Origin: Anaerosphaera aminiphila DSM 21120
Lineage (GTDB): Bacteria > Bacillota > Clostridia > Tissierellales > Peptoniphilaceae
Direction: 5' to 3'
Length of the DNA: 64,000 nucleotides
Assembly (NCBI RefSeq): GCF_900129925.1
Contig: NZ_FQXI01000011.1
Location: 1 to 64,000, forward strand
The notes under the pieces are model-generated. The model did not search any database. It saw nothing but the letters and a program-made list of their open reading frames with translations, and had not been told where the DNA came from. This document shows positions 7,649 to 17,146 of this stretch, piece by piece. The first letter of the stretch is position 1. The number at the start of each line of letters is the position of its first letter. Made by a program: the position numbers and the translations under genes.

Positions 7649-10585
7649 ATGAATAATAAATATAAACTTTTAGAAGAAAAGTATGTTGAAGAAGTTGCTT
7701 CACTTGTCAAAGTATATGAACACACTAAGACAAGAGCTCAAGTTCTTGTGCTTTCAAATGACGACGAAAACAAGGCCTTTGGAATAGGTTTTAGAACTAT
7801 ACCTAAAGATTCCACTGGTGTTGCTCATATAGTGGAACACTCCGTACTATCCGGCTCGAAAAAATATACTACAAGAGAACCTTTTATGGACTTAATTAAA
7901 TCCAGTATGCAGACATTTTTAAATGCAATGACATTTTCTGACAAGACTATTTATCCTGTCAGCTCCAGAAATGAAAAAGACTTTTACAATTTAATGGACG
8001 TATACCTTGATGCTGTTTTTTATCCTAGAATGTATGAAAAAAAGGAAATTTTCTTGCAAGAGGGATGGCACTATGAAATAGATGAAGAAACTGATGAACT
8101 TAAATACAATGGTGTTGTATATAATGAAATGAAAGGCGTTTATTCAGATCCTCAAAATATTGTATCTGACATAATGACTTTTAATCTACACGAAAACTCC
8201 TCTTACGGAATAGACTCCGGCGGAGACCCGTCAGTAATACCTAGCTTGACTTATGAAAACTTTTTGGACTTTCATAAAAAACTCTACCATCCATCTAACT
8301 CCTATGTATATTTATATGGAAATTTAGATATGGACAAGGCACTAAATTACATTGACGAAAATTATCTATCTAATTTTGAAAGCGAAGATGTAGATTCAAA
8401 AATTATTTTAAATGAGCCATTTAAAGAGCAAAAAATAGTTCATGACACTTACAGTGCATCTGAAAGTGAAATGGGCGAAAATAAAGACTATTTAACTTAC
8501 TCTTGGTGTCTTGGAAAGAGCACTGATAAGCTTGACTTATTTATGAGAGACTTCCTCTCAGAACTACTAATTGACTCTGAATCTGCACCTATTAAAATGG
8601 CACTTTTAAAAGCCAATCTTGCAGAAGATATATATGCAGAAACTTCTTCTTCAGAAACTTTAGATTTATCTATTGTAGCTAAGAATACAGAGGTTTCGAA
8701 AATAGATGAATTTAAAAATATAGTTGAAAGTACTTTAAGAGATGTTATTTCTAAAGGACTTAACAAAGACTTACTAAAAGCAACTTTAAATAAATTTGAA
8801 TTTGCATTTAGAGAAGGTGGTGGAGTTCAACGCTCAATTATTTACTATATAAGAGCTCTTAACTCTTGGCTATATGGCGAAAATCCTATAGATGCCCTTG
8901 AAGCAAATGATATGATTAAGGACTTGAACTCCAAAATTGACAGTGGTTTTTTTGAAAAGTATATTGAAGAAAAACTTTTAAATAACAACTACTCGCTAAT
9001 CACTGCCGTTAAACCGGAATTAGATAAGAGTAAAAGACAAGATGAAGAGCTAAAGAAAAAACTGCAGGAATATAAAAATTCTCTTTCCAGTGAAGAAATT
9101 GAAAACATTAAAAGAGAACAAAAAGAACTCGTTGCATTTCAAATGACTGAAGATTCTCCGGAAGATAAAAAAACTATTCCAAGTTTGGAACTTAGCGACA
9201 TTAGTGAAACTATTACTCACATACCTAGAGAAGAAATTGATACAGACTTTAGCAAAATTCATTTAAATGAACATGATTCTATTTCCTGGATAAAAGTTCT
9301 TTTAAATGAACAGTTTACCAACTCTATTTCCTATGTAACTATATTGTTTGACTCATCGCACCTAAAATCTGAGGAACTTCAAAACTACTCTCTGCTAACA
9401 GACTTAATTGGAAAAATAAGCACAGATAAATATAGTTACGAAGACTTAGATAATGAAATTTATAAGACTATGGGCGGTTTTACTATTAATCCTACTAGTT
9501 ATTCTGACTATGAAAGAAGTGGTATGCTCTACCAATATGCTTCTTTAAAATTTAAAGTTCTTGATGAAAAACTTGGTGATGCTTTAAAACTAATTAATGA
9601 AATAGTTCAAAATTCAAACTTAACTGACAAAAATAGAATTAAAGAACTTCTATTAATAGAAAAGTCTGATATTGAGTCAATGATACTTCAAAATGGACAC
9701 TCTATTGCTACAGAAACTGTAAAAAGCTACTACTCATCACAAGGAGCTTATAACAATACTGTAAATGGACTCGGAATATATTTCTATCTTGCTGAACTAT
9801 TAGATAACTTTGACGAAAGATGGGAAGGCTTTAAAAGTTCTATTATTTCAATTAAAGAAAAAATATTTAATAAACACAATTTAATTATTAACTTTACTGG
9901 TTCAAGGGAAACTTTAAATAATAATCTGGATAACTTTAAAACTTTTGTAAATAACTTAAACAATGAAGTTTATAGTGAGGGATTAACCTCTATGCACTCA
10001 AATATTAAATCTCAAGGCTTTACAACATCTGCCAATGTTCAATATGTTTCTAAGGGCTATGACTTAAGTAAACTTGGTTTGGAATACAATGGTTCACTAA
10101 GCGTACTTGGAAATATACTAAGCACAGATTATTTACACAATAACATTCGTGCAAAAGGTGGAGCTTATGGTGCAGGAGTTAAATTCACAATAAATTCAGA
10201 TATTTTAACTTACTCCTATAGAGACCCTAATTTGAAAAACACTATAGAAGTATATGACAATATGGACAAGTTCTTAGAGGAGTTAAATCTTTCTGAAGAT
10301 GAACTTAAAAACTATATAATCGGTACAATGAATAGCTTTGATCCTCTACTTAGCCCATCAGCTAAGGGAGATTTAAACTTAGTGAGATATATCTCACATT
10401 TAAGTGAAGAAAAAATGTCTCAGTTTAAAAACGAAGCTTTAAACACTACACTTGAACAACTAAAAAGCTATGCTCCAACTATAAAAAAAGCCATGGATGA
10501 AAATTATCTATGTGTTATTGGTGGAGAAGAAGTAATAAAAGAAAACAGTTCACTCTTTAATGAAATAGTAAATTTAAAGAGATAA
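7649..10585 (+). CDS. M16C (PreP/presequence-protease-like) zinc metallopeptidase
   Basis: The 978-residue length and two-halves architecture match bacterial PreP/insulinase-like peptidases, which enclose and degrade peptides of roughly 10-65 residues in a clam-shell chamber. The inverted zinc motif H60-IVEH64 is intact (H60 and H64 ligands, E63 base), and the distal zinc ligand is E160 in VVYNEMKGVYSD. The C-terminal half (from about 530) is the non-catalytic pair of M16 domains, with the RAKGGAYGAG segment near its start. No signal peptide is visible, so it probably acts in the cytoplasm on peptides. ATG 7649 follows AAGGGGGAA. Confidence 0.92.
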   Translation: MNNKYKLLEEKYVEEVASLVKVYEHTKTRAQVLVLSNDDENKAFGIGFRTIPKDSTGVAHIVEHSVLSGSKKYTTREPFMDLIKSSMQTFLNAMTFSDKTIYPVSSRNEKDFYNLMDVYLDAVFYPRMYEKKEIFLQEGWHYEIDEETDELKYNGVVYNEMKGVYSDPQNIVSDIMTFNLHENSSYGIDSGGDPSVIPSLTYENFLDFHKKLYHPSNSYVYLYGNLDMDKALNYIDENYLSNFESEDVDSKIILNEPFKEQKIVHDTYSASESEMGENKDYLTYSWCLGKSTDKLDLFMRDFLSELLIDSESAPIKMALLKANLAEDIYAETSSSETLDLSIVAKNTEVSKIDEFKNIVESTLRDVISKGLNKDLLKATLNKFEFAFREGGGVQRSIIYYIRALNSWLYGENPIDALEANDMIKDLNSKIDSGFFEKYIEEKLLNNNYSLITAVKPELDKSKRQDEELKKKLQEYKNSLSSEEIENIKREQKELVAFQMTEDSPEDKKTIPSLELSDISETITHIPREEIDTDFSKIHLNEHDSISWIKVLLNEQFTNSISYVTILFDSSHLKSEELQNYSLLTDLIGKISTDKYSYEDLDNEIYKTMGGFTINPTSYSDYERSGMLYQYASLKFKVLDEKLGDALKLINEIVQNSNLTDKNRIKELLLIEKSDIESMILQNGHSIATETVKSYYSSQGAYNNTVNGLGIYFYLAELLDNFDERWEGFKSSIISIKEKIFNKHNLIINFTGSRETLNNNLDNFKTFVNNLNNEVYSEGLTSMHSNIKSQGFTTSANVQYVSKGYDLSKLGLEYNGSLSVLGNILSTDYLHNNIRAKGGAYGAGVKFTINSDILTYSYRDPNLKNTIEVYDNMDKFLEELNLSEDELKNYIIGTMNSFDPLLSPSAKGDLNLVRYISHLSEEKMSQFKNEALNTTLEQLKSYAPTIKKAMDENYLCVIGGEEVIKENSSLFNEIVNLKR

Positions 10586-10601
10586 AAATATTTTTAAACT
10601 T

Positions 10602-10634
10602 ACCGACTTCCTAACTTTTGGGAGTCGGTTTTTT
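10602..10634 (+). terminator. Terminator after the M16C peptidase
   Basis: CCGACTTCC (10603-10611) pairs with GGGAGTCGG (10620-10628), followed by TTTTTT. Confidence 0.9.
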
Positions 10635-10787
10635 AATTATATAAATATATTTTAAGAGCTTGTTTTTTTAATAATCAGTTGTTGAACAGATGTTTAGTGT
10701 AGATATTCTCTGGGTATAATTATATTAGTCAAAAATGGTCAAACTTAAAATATATAATATAATTTAAATTCAGAGAGGAGTTTTTTA

Positions 10788-11810
10788 TTGAATAATATAA
10801 TTAAATCTATTACCCCTACTTCTACACGCATTCCAGTAAAGTCACCTTTTATACTGGCAAGTAGACTTTATAATAATTATCCTGCTGGCAATGAAAAGAT
10901 GGAGCCAACTTATTATATAGAAAATCGTGAAATTGGAAATGACTTTAATCTTGAATCTCCTTGGAGAATGTACCACGGGAAAAAAGTTCCAGGGTTTCCA
11001 AGTCATCCTCACAGAGGTTTTGAAACTGTTACAATTGCAGCAAAGGGATTTGTAGACCACACTGACAGTGTCGGTTCTACAGGAAGATATGGAAATGGAG
11101 ACGTTCAGTGGTTAACTACTGGAAAAGGTGCTCAGCACTGTGAGATGTTCCCACTAGTAAATCAAGATGAAGAAAATCCATTTGAACTGTTTCAAATTTG
11201 GTTAAACTTGCCAAAGAAAAATAAAATGGTTGACCCTTATTATCAAATGTTTTGGAATGAAGATATCCCAATAGTTGAAAATAAAGACAGTAATGGAAAT
11301 ATTTCTAAGGTAAAAGTAATTGCAGGCGACTATAAAAATGCTAAAGCATTAAATCCAAACCCTGATTCTTGGGCTGCTGAAAAAGAAAACAATGTAACTA
11401 TTTGGATAATTGAACTTGATCCGCATGCTGAATTTACAATTCCAGCTACTACTGAAACAGCAAATAGAACTTTATTCTACTATGAGGGAGATTCTCTTAA
11501 AATAGAAGAAGATGAAATATCTAAAAATAATTCCCTAGACCTTGTACCTGACAGGGAAATTAAAATTAAAAACGGCTCTAAACTTAGTAATCTTTTACTT
11601 TTAGAAGGTGAGCCTATAAATGAACCTGTTGCTTCATACGGACCTTTTGTAATGAACACTCAAAAGGAAATCATGCAGGCCTTTAATGACTACCAACAAA
11701 CTCAATTTGGCGGATGGCCTTGGGATAGAAATGACCCTGTAAACCCAATTGACTCCGGTAGATTTGCAAAATACAGTGATGGTACTTTAAGCTATCCAAA
11801 AGAAAACTAA
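10788..11810 (+). CDS. Pirin family protein (bicupin)
   Basis: The N-terminal cupin carries both pirin signatures: GFPSHPHRGFETVT and GDVQWLTTGKGAQHCEMF. The metal ligands by analogy are H73, H75, H117 and E119, all present. Bacterial pirins are iron- or nickel-binding proteins; some have quercetin dioxygenase activity and others modulate enzymes, so the physiological role here is open. At 340 residues it is somewhat longer than the usual 280-300, with extra sequence at the C-terminus (GGWPWDRNDPVNPIDSGRF). Start is a TTG at 10788 with GAGAGGAG 8 bases upstream; no better ATG exists. Confidence 0.88.
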   Translation: MNNIIKSITPTSTRIPVKSPFILASRLYNNYPAGNEKMEPTYYIENREIGNDFNLESPWRMYHGKKVPGFPSHPHRGFETVTIAAKGFVDHTDSVGSTGRYGNGDVQWLTTGKGAQHCEMFPLVNQDEENPFELFQIWLNLPKKNKMVDPYYQMFWNEDIPIVENKDSNGNISKVKVIAGDYKNAKALNPNPDSWAAEKENNVTIWIIELDPHAEFTIPATTETANRTLFYYEGDSLKIEEDEISKNNSLDLVPDREIKIKNGSKLSNLLLLEGEPINEPVASYGPFVMNTQKEIMQAFNDYQQTQFGGWPWDRNDPVNPIDSGRFAKYSDGTLSYPKEN

Positions 11811-11811
11811 C

Positions 11812-11843
11812 AAAAAAGACTCTTTTTTTTAAGAGTCTTTTTT
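11812..11843. terminator. Bidirectional terminator after pirin gene
   Basis: AAAAAAGACTCTT and AAGAGTCTTTTTT form a symmetrical stem around a T-rich loop, with T runs available on both strands. Confidence 0.85.
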
Positions 11844-11907
11844 GTATCCTGTTTTACAACAATTAAAACGTAATTACTTTAAATTTTATATTTATATGTT
11901 TTGTTCT

Positions 11908-12297
11908 TTAATAATTCTTCATGAGTTTCTCTTCCAAAACTTTATACTCTTTAACTTCAGTAATTATACTACTATTTGTATCTAAATAGGCAGAGGACAT
12001 GTTTTTTTCATATCCATAAAATTTATACAACTTAACTGAATCCACTGTCATAATAATTCCCATAAACAAAATAATTGTCAAATATATTTTATTTAGTTTT
12101 TTCTCACTTTTCACTGTATTTTTAAAAACAAAATACAAAAATAATAAAACAATTGAAAATACTACAAATATAAAACTATTCACTGTAGGATACACATTAA
12201 AATCTATAGTATATACAAAATTTCCATTATTTATAAATGACCAGGTAACTAAAATTGCCATAAGTCCAATAATAATATTACTTATTGGTTTTTTCAT
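11908..12297 (-). CDS. Membrane protein of unknown function downstream of ABC exporter
   Basis: I do not recognise this 129-residue protein. It has an N-terminal hydrophobic helix (about 7-24), two more (about 40-60 and 70-88) and a polar, lysine-rich C-terminal tail of about 40 residues. ATG 12297 is preceded by GATAGGT; the spacing is short. It begins 35 bases after the ABC exporter stop on the same strand, so it is likely co-transcribed with it, but nothing ties it functionally. Confidence 0.6.
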   Translation of the reverse strand: MKKPISNIIIGLMAILVTWSFINNGNFVYTIDFNVYPTVNSFIFVVFSIVLLFLYFVFKNTVKSEKKLNKIYLTIILFMGIIMTVDSVKLYKFYGYEKNMSSAYLDTNSSIITEVKEYKVLEEKLMKNY

Positions 12298-12332
12298 ACC
12301 TATCTCAACTCCAACTATTTAAATTCTAAATA

Positions 12333-14087
12333 TTAATTTAATTTATCAAGTAACCCACCCTTTGTATAAAGATCATAATATCTTCCCTTTTTATTCATAA
12401 GTTCTTCGTGAGTTCCTCTTTCAATTATTCTTCTATCTTCCATAACTATTATTTCATCTGCATTTTGAACTGTAGTAAGTCTATGAGCTATAGTTAAAGT
12501 AGTTCTACCTTTTGTAAGTTCTTCAAGGGACTCTTGAACTACTTGTTCTGACTTGTTGTCAAGTGCAGACGTTGCTTCGTCTAATATTAAAATTGGAGGA
12601 TTTTTTAAAAATACTCTTGCTATGGAAATTCTCTGTTTCTGTCCTCCTGAAAGTTTTAGCCCTCTCTCTCCAACGTAAGTGTTGAACTTTTCAGGTAGAT
12701 TATCAATAAATTCTGTAGCTCCTGCCAAATCACTTGCCCTTAAAACTTCTTTATCTGTAGCATCTGGTTTTCCATATCTGATGTTGTCTAAAACAGTTCC
12801 TGAGAACAAATACACATCTTGCTGAACTATTCCAATATTATCTCTCAAGGACTTTAGCGTCACATCTTTTACATTTTTATCGTCTACTAGTATTTCACCG
12901 CTGTTTACATCATAAAATCTTGGTATTAAATTACATATTGTAGTCTTTCCCGCTCCCGAAGGTCCCACCAAAGCAATATTTCCTCCAGGTCTTATCTTTA
13001 GATTAAAGTGTTCCAATACATTGTCAGTATCAACTTCATACTTAAATGTAACATCTCTAAATTCAATTTTTCCTTCTACTTTTCCTATATCAACTGCATT
13101 TTCTGAATCAACTATATCTGATTTTTCATCCATAATCTCTTCAAATCTTTCAATTCCCGTTATTCCCTTTTGGAATTGCTCTGTAAATTCTACTATTCTC
13201 TTCACAGTGTTTAAAAGTGATGTAACATACATTACATAGGCTAGTAAATCTCCGGCTTCAATTTCTCTTTTCATCATAAAATATCCGCCAGTTATAATTA
13301 AAATTAAATACATTAGTCCGTCAAAAAGTTTCGTTATTGTATTAAATCCTGCCATTGACCTATAGTATTTTCTCTTTATTCCTAAAAACTTTTCATTTTC
13401 AGTTTCAAATTTCTCTAATTCCATTTCTTCATTTGCAAAGGATTTTACTACTCTTACACCTAATAGTGTATCTTCTATTGAAGAGTTAAAATTTCCAACG
13501 TGAACTCTCTGCTCCTTTTGAGCATTCTTCATTCTCCTTTGATACTTTGAAGCAAAGTAAATCATTATAGGTATCATTATATAAATTAAAAGGGTCATCT
13601 TCACATTTATATTTAACAATATAAACAGTGAAACTAAAATTTTAAGTCCACCTATAAAATATTCTTCCGGAACGTGGTGAGAAAACTCTGTAATGTCAAA
13701 TAGGTCATTAGTAATTCTACTCATCAGTATCCCAATTTTTGTCTCATTGTAAAATGAATCACTCATAGTTTGCAAATGAGTATACAAATCTGATCTCATA
13801 TCTGTTTCTATTTTAGCGCCCATCATATGTCCAACGCTGGTCATATAGTAACCTGCAACTAAGTCTATTATTTTTAGTATTCCAAATAAAATAGCCAGTC
13901 GCAAAACAAGTTCCATGGTCAAATCACTAAAATTATTCATTCCAACATCAGTTAGCCTTCTTAAAATCAATGGCAACACCATTTCTGAAACTGTTGTAAG
14001 TCCGGCACAAAGTAAATCTAACATCAATATATTTTTATATTTTTTAAAATAAGGCATTATTATCCTTAATGAATTTAAACTTTTCAA
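12333..14087 (-). CDS. ABC exporter, fused membrane and ATPase domains (MsbA/LmrA type)
   Basis: A half-transporter: six membrane helices in the N-terminal 300 residues, then a complete ATPase with Walker A GPSGAGKT, signature LSGGQKQR, Walker B ILILDEATSALD and H-switch AHR. It likely dimerises and exports a lipid or amphipathic compound; substrate unknown. The frame stays open to an ATG at 14150, but a strong promoter (TTGGTT-16-TATAAT, 14109-14136) lies between, so that start would not be transcribed. TTG 14087 with GGTGAT upstream gives MKSLNSLRIIMPYFKKYK, the usual family N-terminus; ATG 14099 is the alternative. The downstream membrane gene may be co-transcribed. Confidence 0.9.
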   Translation of the reverse strand: MKSLNSLRIIMPYFKKYKNILMLDLLCAGLTTVSEMVLPLILRRLTDVGMNNFSDLTMELVLRLAILFGILKIIDLVAGYYMTSVGHMMGAKIETDMRSDLYTHLQTMSDSFYNETKIGILMSRITNDLFDITEFSHHVPEEYFIGGLKILVSLFILLNINVKMTLLIYIMIPIMIYFASKYQRRMKNAQKEQRVHVGNFNSSIEDTLLGVRVVKSFANEEMELEKFETENEKFLGIKRKYYRSMAGFNTITKLFDGLMYLILIITGGYFMMKREIEAGDLLAYVMYVTSLLNTVKRIVEFTEQFQKGITGIERFEEIMDEKSDIVDSENAVDIGKVEGKIEFRDVTFKYEVDTDNVLEHFNLKIRPGGNIALVGPSGAGKTTICNLIPRFYDVNSGEILVDDKNVKDVTLKSLRDNIGIVQQDVYLFSGTVLDNIRYGKPDATDKEVLRASDLAGATEFIDNLPEKFNTYVGERGLKLSGGQKQRISIARVFLKNPPILILDEATSALDNKSEQVVQESLEELTKGRTTLTIAHRLTTVQNADEIIVMEDRRIIERGTHEELMNKKGRYYDLYTKGGLLDKLN

Positions 14088-14108
14088 ATTAATCACCATC
14101 TCAATTGT

Positions 14109-14136
14109 ATTATATTGTAACTTTTTAATCAACCAA
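14109..14136 (-). promoter_or_regulatory. Promoter of the ABC exporter
   Basis: On the minus strand TTGGTT and a consensus TATAAT (complement of 14109-14114) are separated by 16 bases. It lies inside the longest open frame and fixes the translation start downstream of it. Confidence 0.6.
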
Positions 14137-14154
14137 TCTAGAGTTGACATTAAT

Positions 14155-14183
14155 TTGACTAAAGAATATACTTTTATATGAAT
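14155..14183 (+). promoter_or_regulatory. Probable promoter of murJ
   Basis: TTGACT (14155-14160) with a weak -10 (TATGAA/ATGAAT) 16-17 bases downstream, immediately before the AGGAGG of murJ. It is divergent from the ABC exporter promoter. Confidence 0.45.
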
Positions 14184-14198
14184 ATTTAGGAGGTACTT

Positions 14199-15773
14199 AT
14201 GGAAACTACTAAAAAACTAGCCAAATCTACACTTGCTATAATTGTTTTTTCACTTATTGGAAAATTATTTGGACTTGTGAGAGAAAGTTTAATAGCTGCA
14301 AAATTTGGCGCTACTATACAATCCGATGCTTTTGTCGCCAGTCAAAATGCCACCGCTATAATTTCTGCACTAATAACCACTGCTATAGCGACTACATTTA
14401 TTCCTGGACTTCAAAAAGCGGAGAGTGAACTTGGCAGTAATCAAAAACTTCACTTTACAAATAATATGCTTTCAATAGTTTCTATAATATCTATAATTGC
14501 GATTTTTTTAGGTATAATTTTTGCTCCCAGTCTATCACTATTATTTGCACCTAAATCAAATCCTGAATTATATAATTTAGTAGTAGAACTTGTTGAACTT
14601 GGAATGCCTGTAATAATATTTTCGGCAATTGTTGGAGTATTCACCGGATTTTTACAATTCAGCGGAAAATTTGCCGCTGTAGGTGCAATAGCCATTCCAC
14701 TTAACTTAATTTATATTATATATCTGTCTTTCTTTACTTCTCGTGGCGGTATTCATGGGCTTACTATAGCCTCTGTAATAGGAGTTTTTGCACAAGTGTT
14801 ATTCTTACTTCCCGATTCTTTTAAATCTGGATACAGACCTCAACTGGTTCTGGACTTTAAAGACAAATATGTATTGAGCTCTCTCTTGCTTGCAGGCCCT
14901 GTATTTATAAGTACGGCTGTAAATGACGTAAATATTATTGTAAATAAAAGTCTTGCTATGAGAATGGCAGAGGGTTCCACATTTATATTAAATAATGCAA
15001 ACAAATTAAATACTATGATTCTCGGCATTTTTATAACTGCCATAACTGCCATAGTATTTCCAACTATGACCAGAGCTTTTTCCAGTGACAATATGATTCA
15101 GGGAAAGCGGGTTATGAATGCATCCGTTAAGTCAGTATTATTTTTAACAGTTCCCGCAACAATAGGAATGATTATTTTAGCAAGACCTATTGTAGATATT
15201 GTATTTTTTCATGGAAAGTACACTTTACAAAATGCCATTGACACTACGGCAACTCTAAGGTGCTATACTCTTGCTTTAATTTCAATATCTGTAAGTAATG
15301 TGTTAAATAGAGTTTACTATTCTCTTTCAGATACTAAGACGCCTTTTTATGTGGGGCTTGTCAATGTTCTGATTAATGTTGGACTTAACTTACTTGTAGC
15401 TCATAGATTTGGAACGAGAGGACTTGCTGCATCAGTTAGTATTGCAACAACTATTGCAGTTTTAATTTCCTTTGTGCTTTTGAGAAGAAAAATCGGAAAC
15501 TTAGGAACTAAGTCCTATATCAAAGCGCTGATTAAGACTTTAATAGCCTCTCTGGCAATGGGAGCTGTGGCTTTAACTTACTTCCCACTGGAGTCTTTAC
15601 TTCTTGCCTATGTAACTTCAAATACCAGTATAAAACTTGTAAAACTTCTTGTACTGCTCTTTGTAGTTTCAATTGCAGTTTTAGTCTATGCAATTTGTCT
15701 ATACTTACTTGGTGTAAGAGAAATTAGAGATATAGTGGCAATTGTAAAAAGAAAATTAAAGAAAAATAAATAA
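14199..15773 (+). CDS. murJ: Lipid II flippase MurJ (MviN family)
   Basis: The 524-residue MATE/MOP-superfamily protein has the MurJ-typical N-terminus (GKLFGLVRESLIAAKFG), about 14 membrane helices, and the conserved RVYYSLSDTKTPFYVGL segment in the middle. It flips undecaprenyl-linked lipid II across the membrane for peptidoglycan synthesis. ATG 14199 has TAGGAGGT upstream. It is transcribed alone between divergent and convergent neighbours. Many Firmicutes carry several MviN paralogues, some for polysaccharide export, so the exact role is slightly uncertain; no wall or capsule genes adjoin it. Confidence 0.88.
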   Translation: METTKKLAKSTLAIIVFSLIGKLFGLVRESLIAAKFGATIQSDAFVASQNATAIISALITTAIATTFIPGLQKAESELGSNQKLHFTNNMLSIVSIISIIAIFLGIIFAPSLSLLFAPKSNPELYNLVVELVELGMPVIIFSAIVGVFTGFLQFSGKFAAVGAIAIPLNLIYIIYLSFFTSRGGIHGLTIASVIGVFAQVLFLLPDSFKSGYRPQLVLDFKDKYVLSSLLLAGPVFISTAVNDVNIIVNKSLAMRMAEGSTFILNNANKLNTMILGIFITAITAIVFPTMTRAFSSDNMIQGKRVMNASVKSVLFLTVPATIGMIILARPIVDIVFFHGKYTLQNAIDTTATLRCYTLALISISVSNVLNRVYYSLSDTKTPFYVGLVNVLINVGLNLLVAHRFGTRGLAASVSIATTIAVLISFVLLRRKIGNLGTKSYIKALIKTLIASLAMGAVALTYFPLESLLLAYVTSNTSIKLVKLLVLLFVVSIAVLVYAICLYLLGVREIRDIVAIVKRKLKKNK

Positions 15774-15786
15774 TAAATTTAAAGAA

Positions 15787-15825
15787 AAAACAGAACTTAT
15801 AGTAAACTATAAGTTCTGTTTTTTT
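15787..15825. terminator. Terminator between murJ and the permease gene
   Basis: A long near-perfect stem AAAACAGAACTTATAGT/ACTATAAGTTCTGTTTT followed by T residues on the + strand and A-rich on the other side, so it may serve both convergent genes. Confidence 0.9.
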
Positions 15826-15865
15826 AGAAGTGTTTATTTTTGTAAGTGTTAATCAAATTAATTAT

Positions 15866-17101
15866 CTACCAGCCTGCCGGAAGATATCCCATGCCACCTA
15901 ATATTGCATAGATTATAGTGCCACCATATAAAATAATTATTATAGCTTGTACTGGCCAAGATGCCAATTTCCCGCATGTCCACTCAGGTTCTATATCACC
16001 CGTTTTTCTAGCATTGTTTATCATAAATATAGGAAGTATTGCCATAATTGCAGCTGCAAATGTTCCTGAAAAATATACAGCGTCTATAAAGCTAACTTTT
16101 CCTGATATTGTTAAATAAAGTGGAATTCCAAGTACTATTGCCATTATCGGAATTCTAATTTTTGGATCCGAGTCACTTTTTAATTTAAAAAAGTCTACAA
16201 TATTTGATATAAGTGTCTGTGTTATAGGAGTAAATGAAGTAAACATAGCCATTAGTGCAAATATATTTGCCATAAAAAATGCCCACTGTCCTATTGCCCT
16301 TCCCCAAACAATTGTAGCAACTTCTGTTATTTCATTAGCCGGAGCTACTATAAATGTTCCCATTGGTATTAAAATTAAAAGTACTGCAACTATTACTTGA
16401 CCTATTAAAAGTGAAGGTGCCAACTTTTTAGGATCATGAGCAAGGCCTCTTGCAAGGTCTGGAACTAAATACTGCCCTATATAGCTAAACGCTGCCACAT
16501 TAAATATAGGAATTGCATATTTCCAATTAGATACAAATAATCTTCCAACGTCAGAACTTGAAGCTAAAAAACTAGCTACAGTTAATATTAAAATAAGCCC
16601 AACCATTATAAAGCTCATGTATTTTCCCACTACACCTATTGCCTTAAGGCCCATGTAAGTAACTAGGGCTGCCGGAACCATAAAAATCACAGCTCCCATT
16701 CCCTTTGAAACTCCAAGAAAACTTGCAATAATCTCACCACTGCCGTTAAAGTAAGCTATTAAACAGCTTAGTGAATTTATAACTACTGCTAAAAACACTA
16801 AAACCATTCCAAGTTTACCAACATATCTATTTGCCAATCCTGGAAGTTGAATCATCTTTTTAGTTCTAAGTGTTGCCTCAGCTACATAGTACATAGATAT
16901 TAATGTTAAAATACCTGAAACTATTAGCCAGAAAGCAATTACAGGAAATCCACCTAGTCTTGCAGAATAAGCTGTCCCCAGAGCTCCTGAACCAATTCCA
17001 CATCCAACCACTGCAAATATAACTTCAGAAGGTGTCATCTTTTCTATTTTTAATGCTCCCTCCTCATATACAGGAGCATTATTTACATTTTTATCGCTCA
17101 T
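15866..17101 (-). CDS. Amino-acid permease-like transporter (APC superfamily), last gene of RpiR-linked cluster
   Basis: A 411-residue protein with about 11 membrane helices. The first helix region, VGCGIGSGALGTAYSARLGGFP, resembles the glycine-rich unwound helix of APC-superfamily permeases, particularly the HAAAP/AA_trans branch. Its substrate is likely an amino acid or related amine. ATG 17101 follows GAGGTGAG. It starts 45 bases after the nitrilase gene on the same strand, in a cluster with an aminopeptidase and a DAACS symporter, so it probably imports or exports a product or substrate of the same pathway. Subfamily placement is tentative. Confidence 0.75.
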   Translation of the reverse strand: MSDKNVNNAPVYEEGALKIEKMTPSEVIFAVVGCGIGSGALGTAYSARLGGFPVIAFWLIVSGILTLISMYYVAEATLRTKKMIQLPGLANRYVGKLGMVLVFLAVVINSLSCLIAYFNGSGEIIASFLGVSKGMGAVIFMVPAALVTYMGLKAIGVVGKYMSFIMVGLILILTVASFLASSSDVGRLFVSNWKYAIPIFNVAAFSYIGQYLVPDLARGLAHDPKKLAPSLLIGQVIVAVLLILIPMGTFIVAPANEITEVATIVWGRAIGQWAFFMANIFALMAMFTSFTPITQTLISNIVDFFKLKSDSDPKIRIPIMAIVLGIPLYLTISGKVSFIDAVYFSGTFAAAIMAILPIFMINNARKTGDIEPEWTCGKLASWPVQAIIIILYGGTIIYAILGGMGYLPAGW

Positions 17102-17146
17102 TATTTACTCACCTCTTCATTTTTTTTGTTGATTTTTATTGATTCC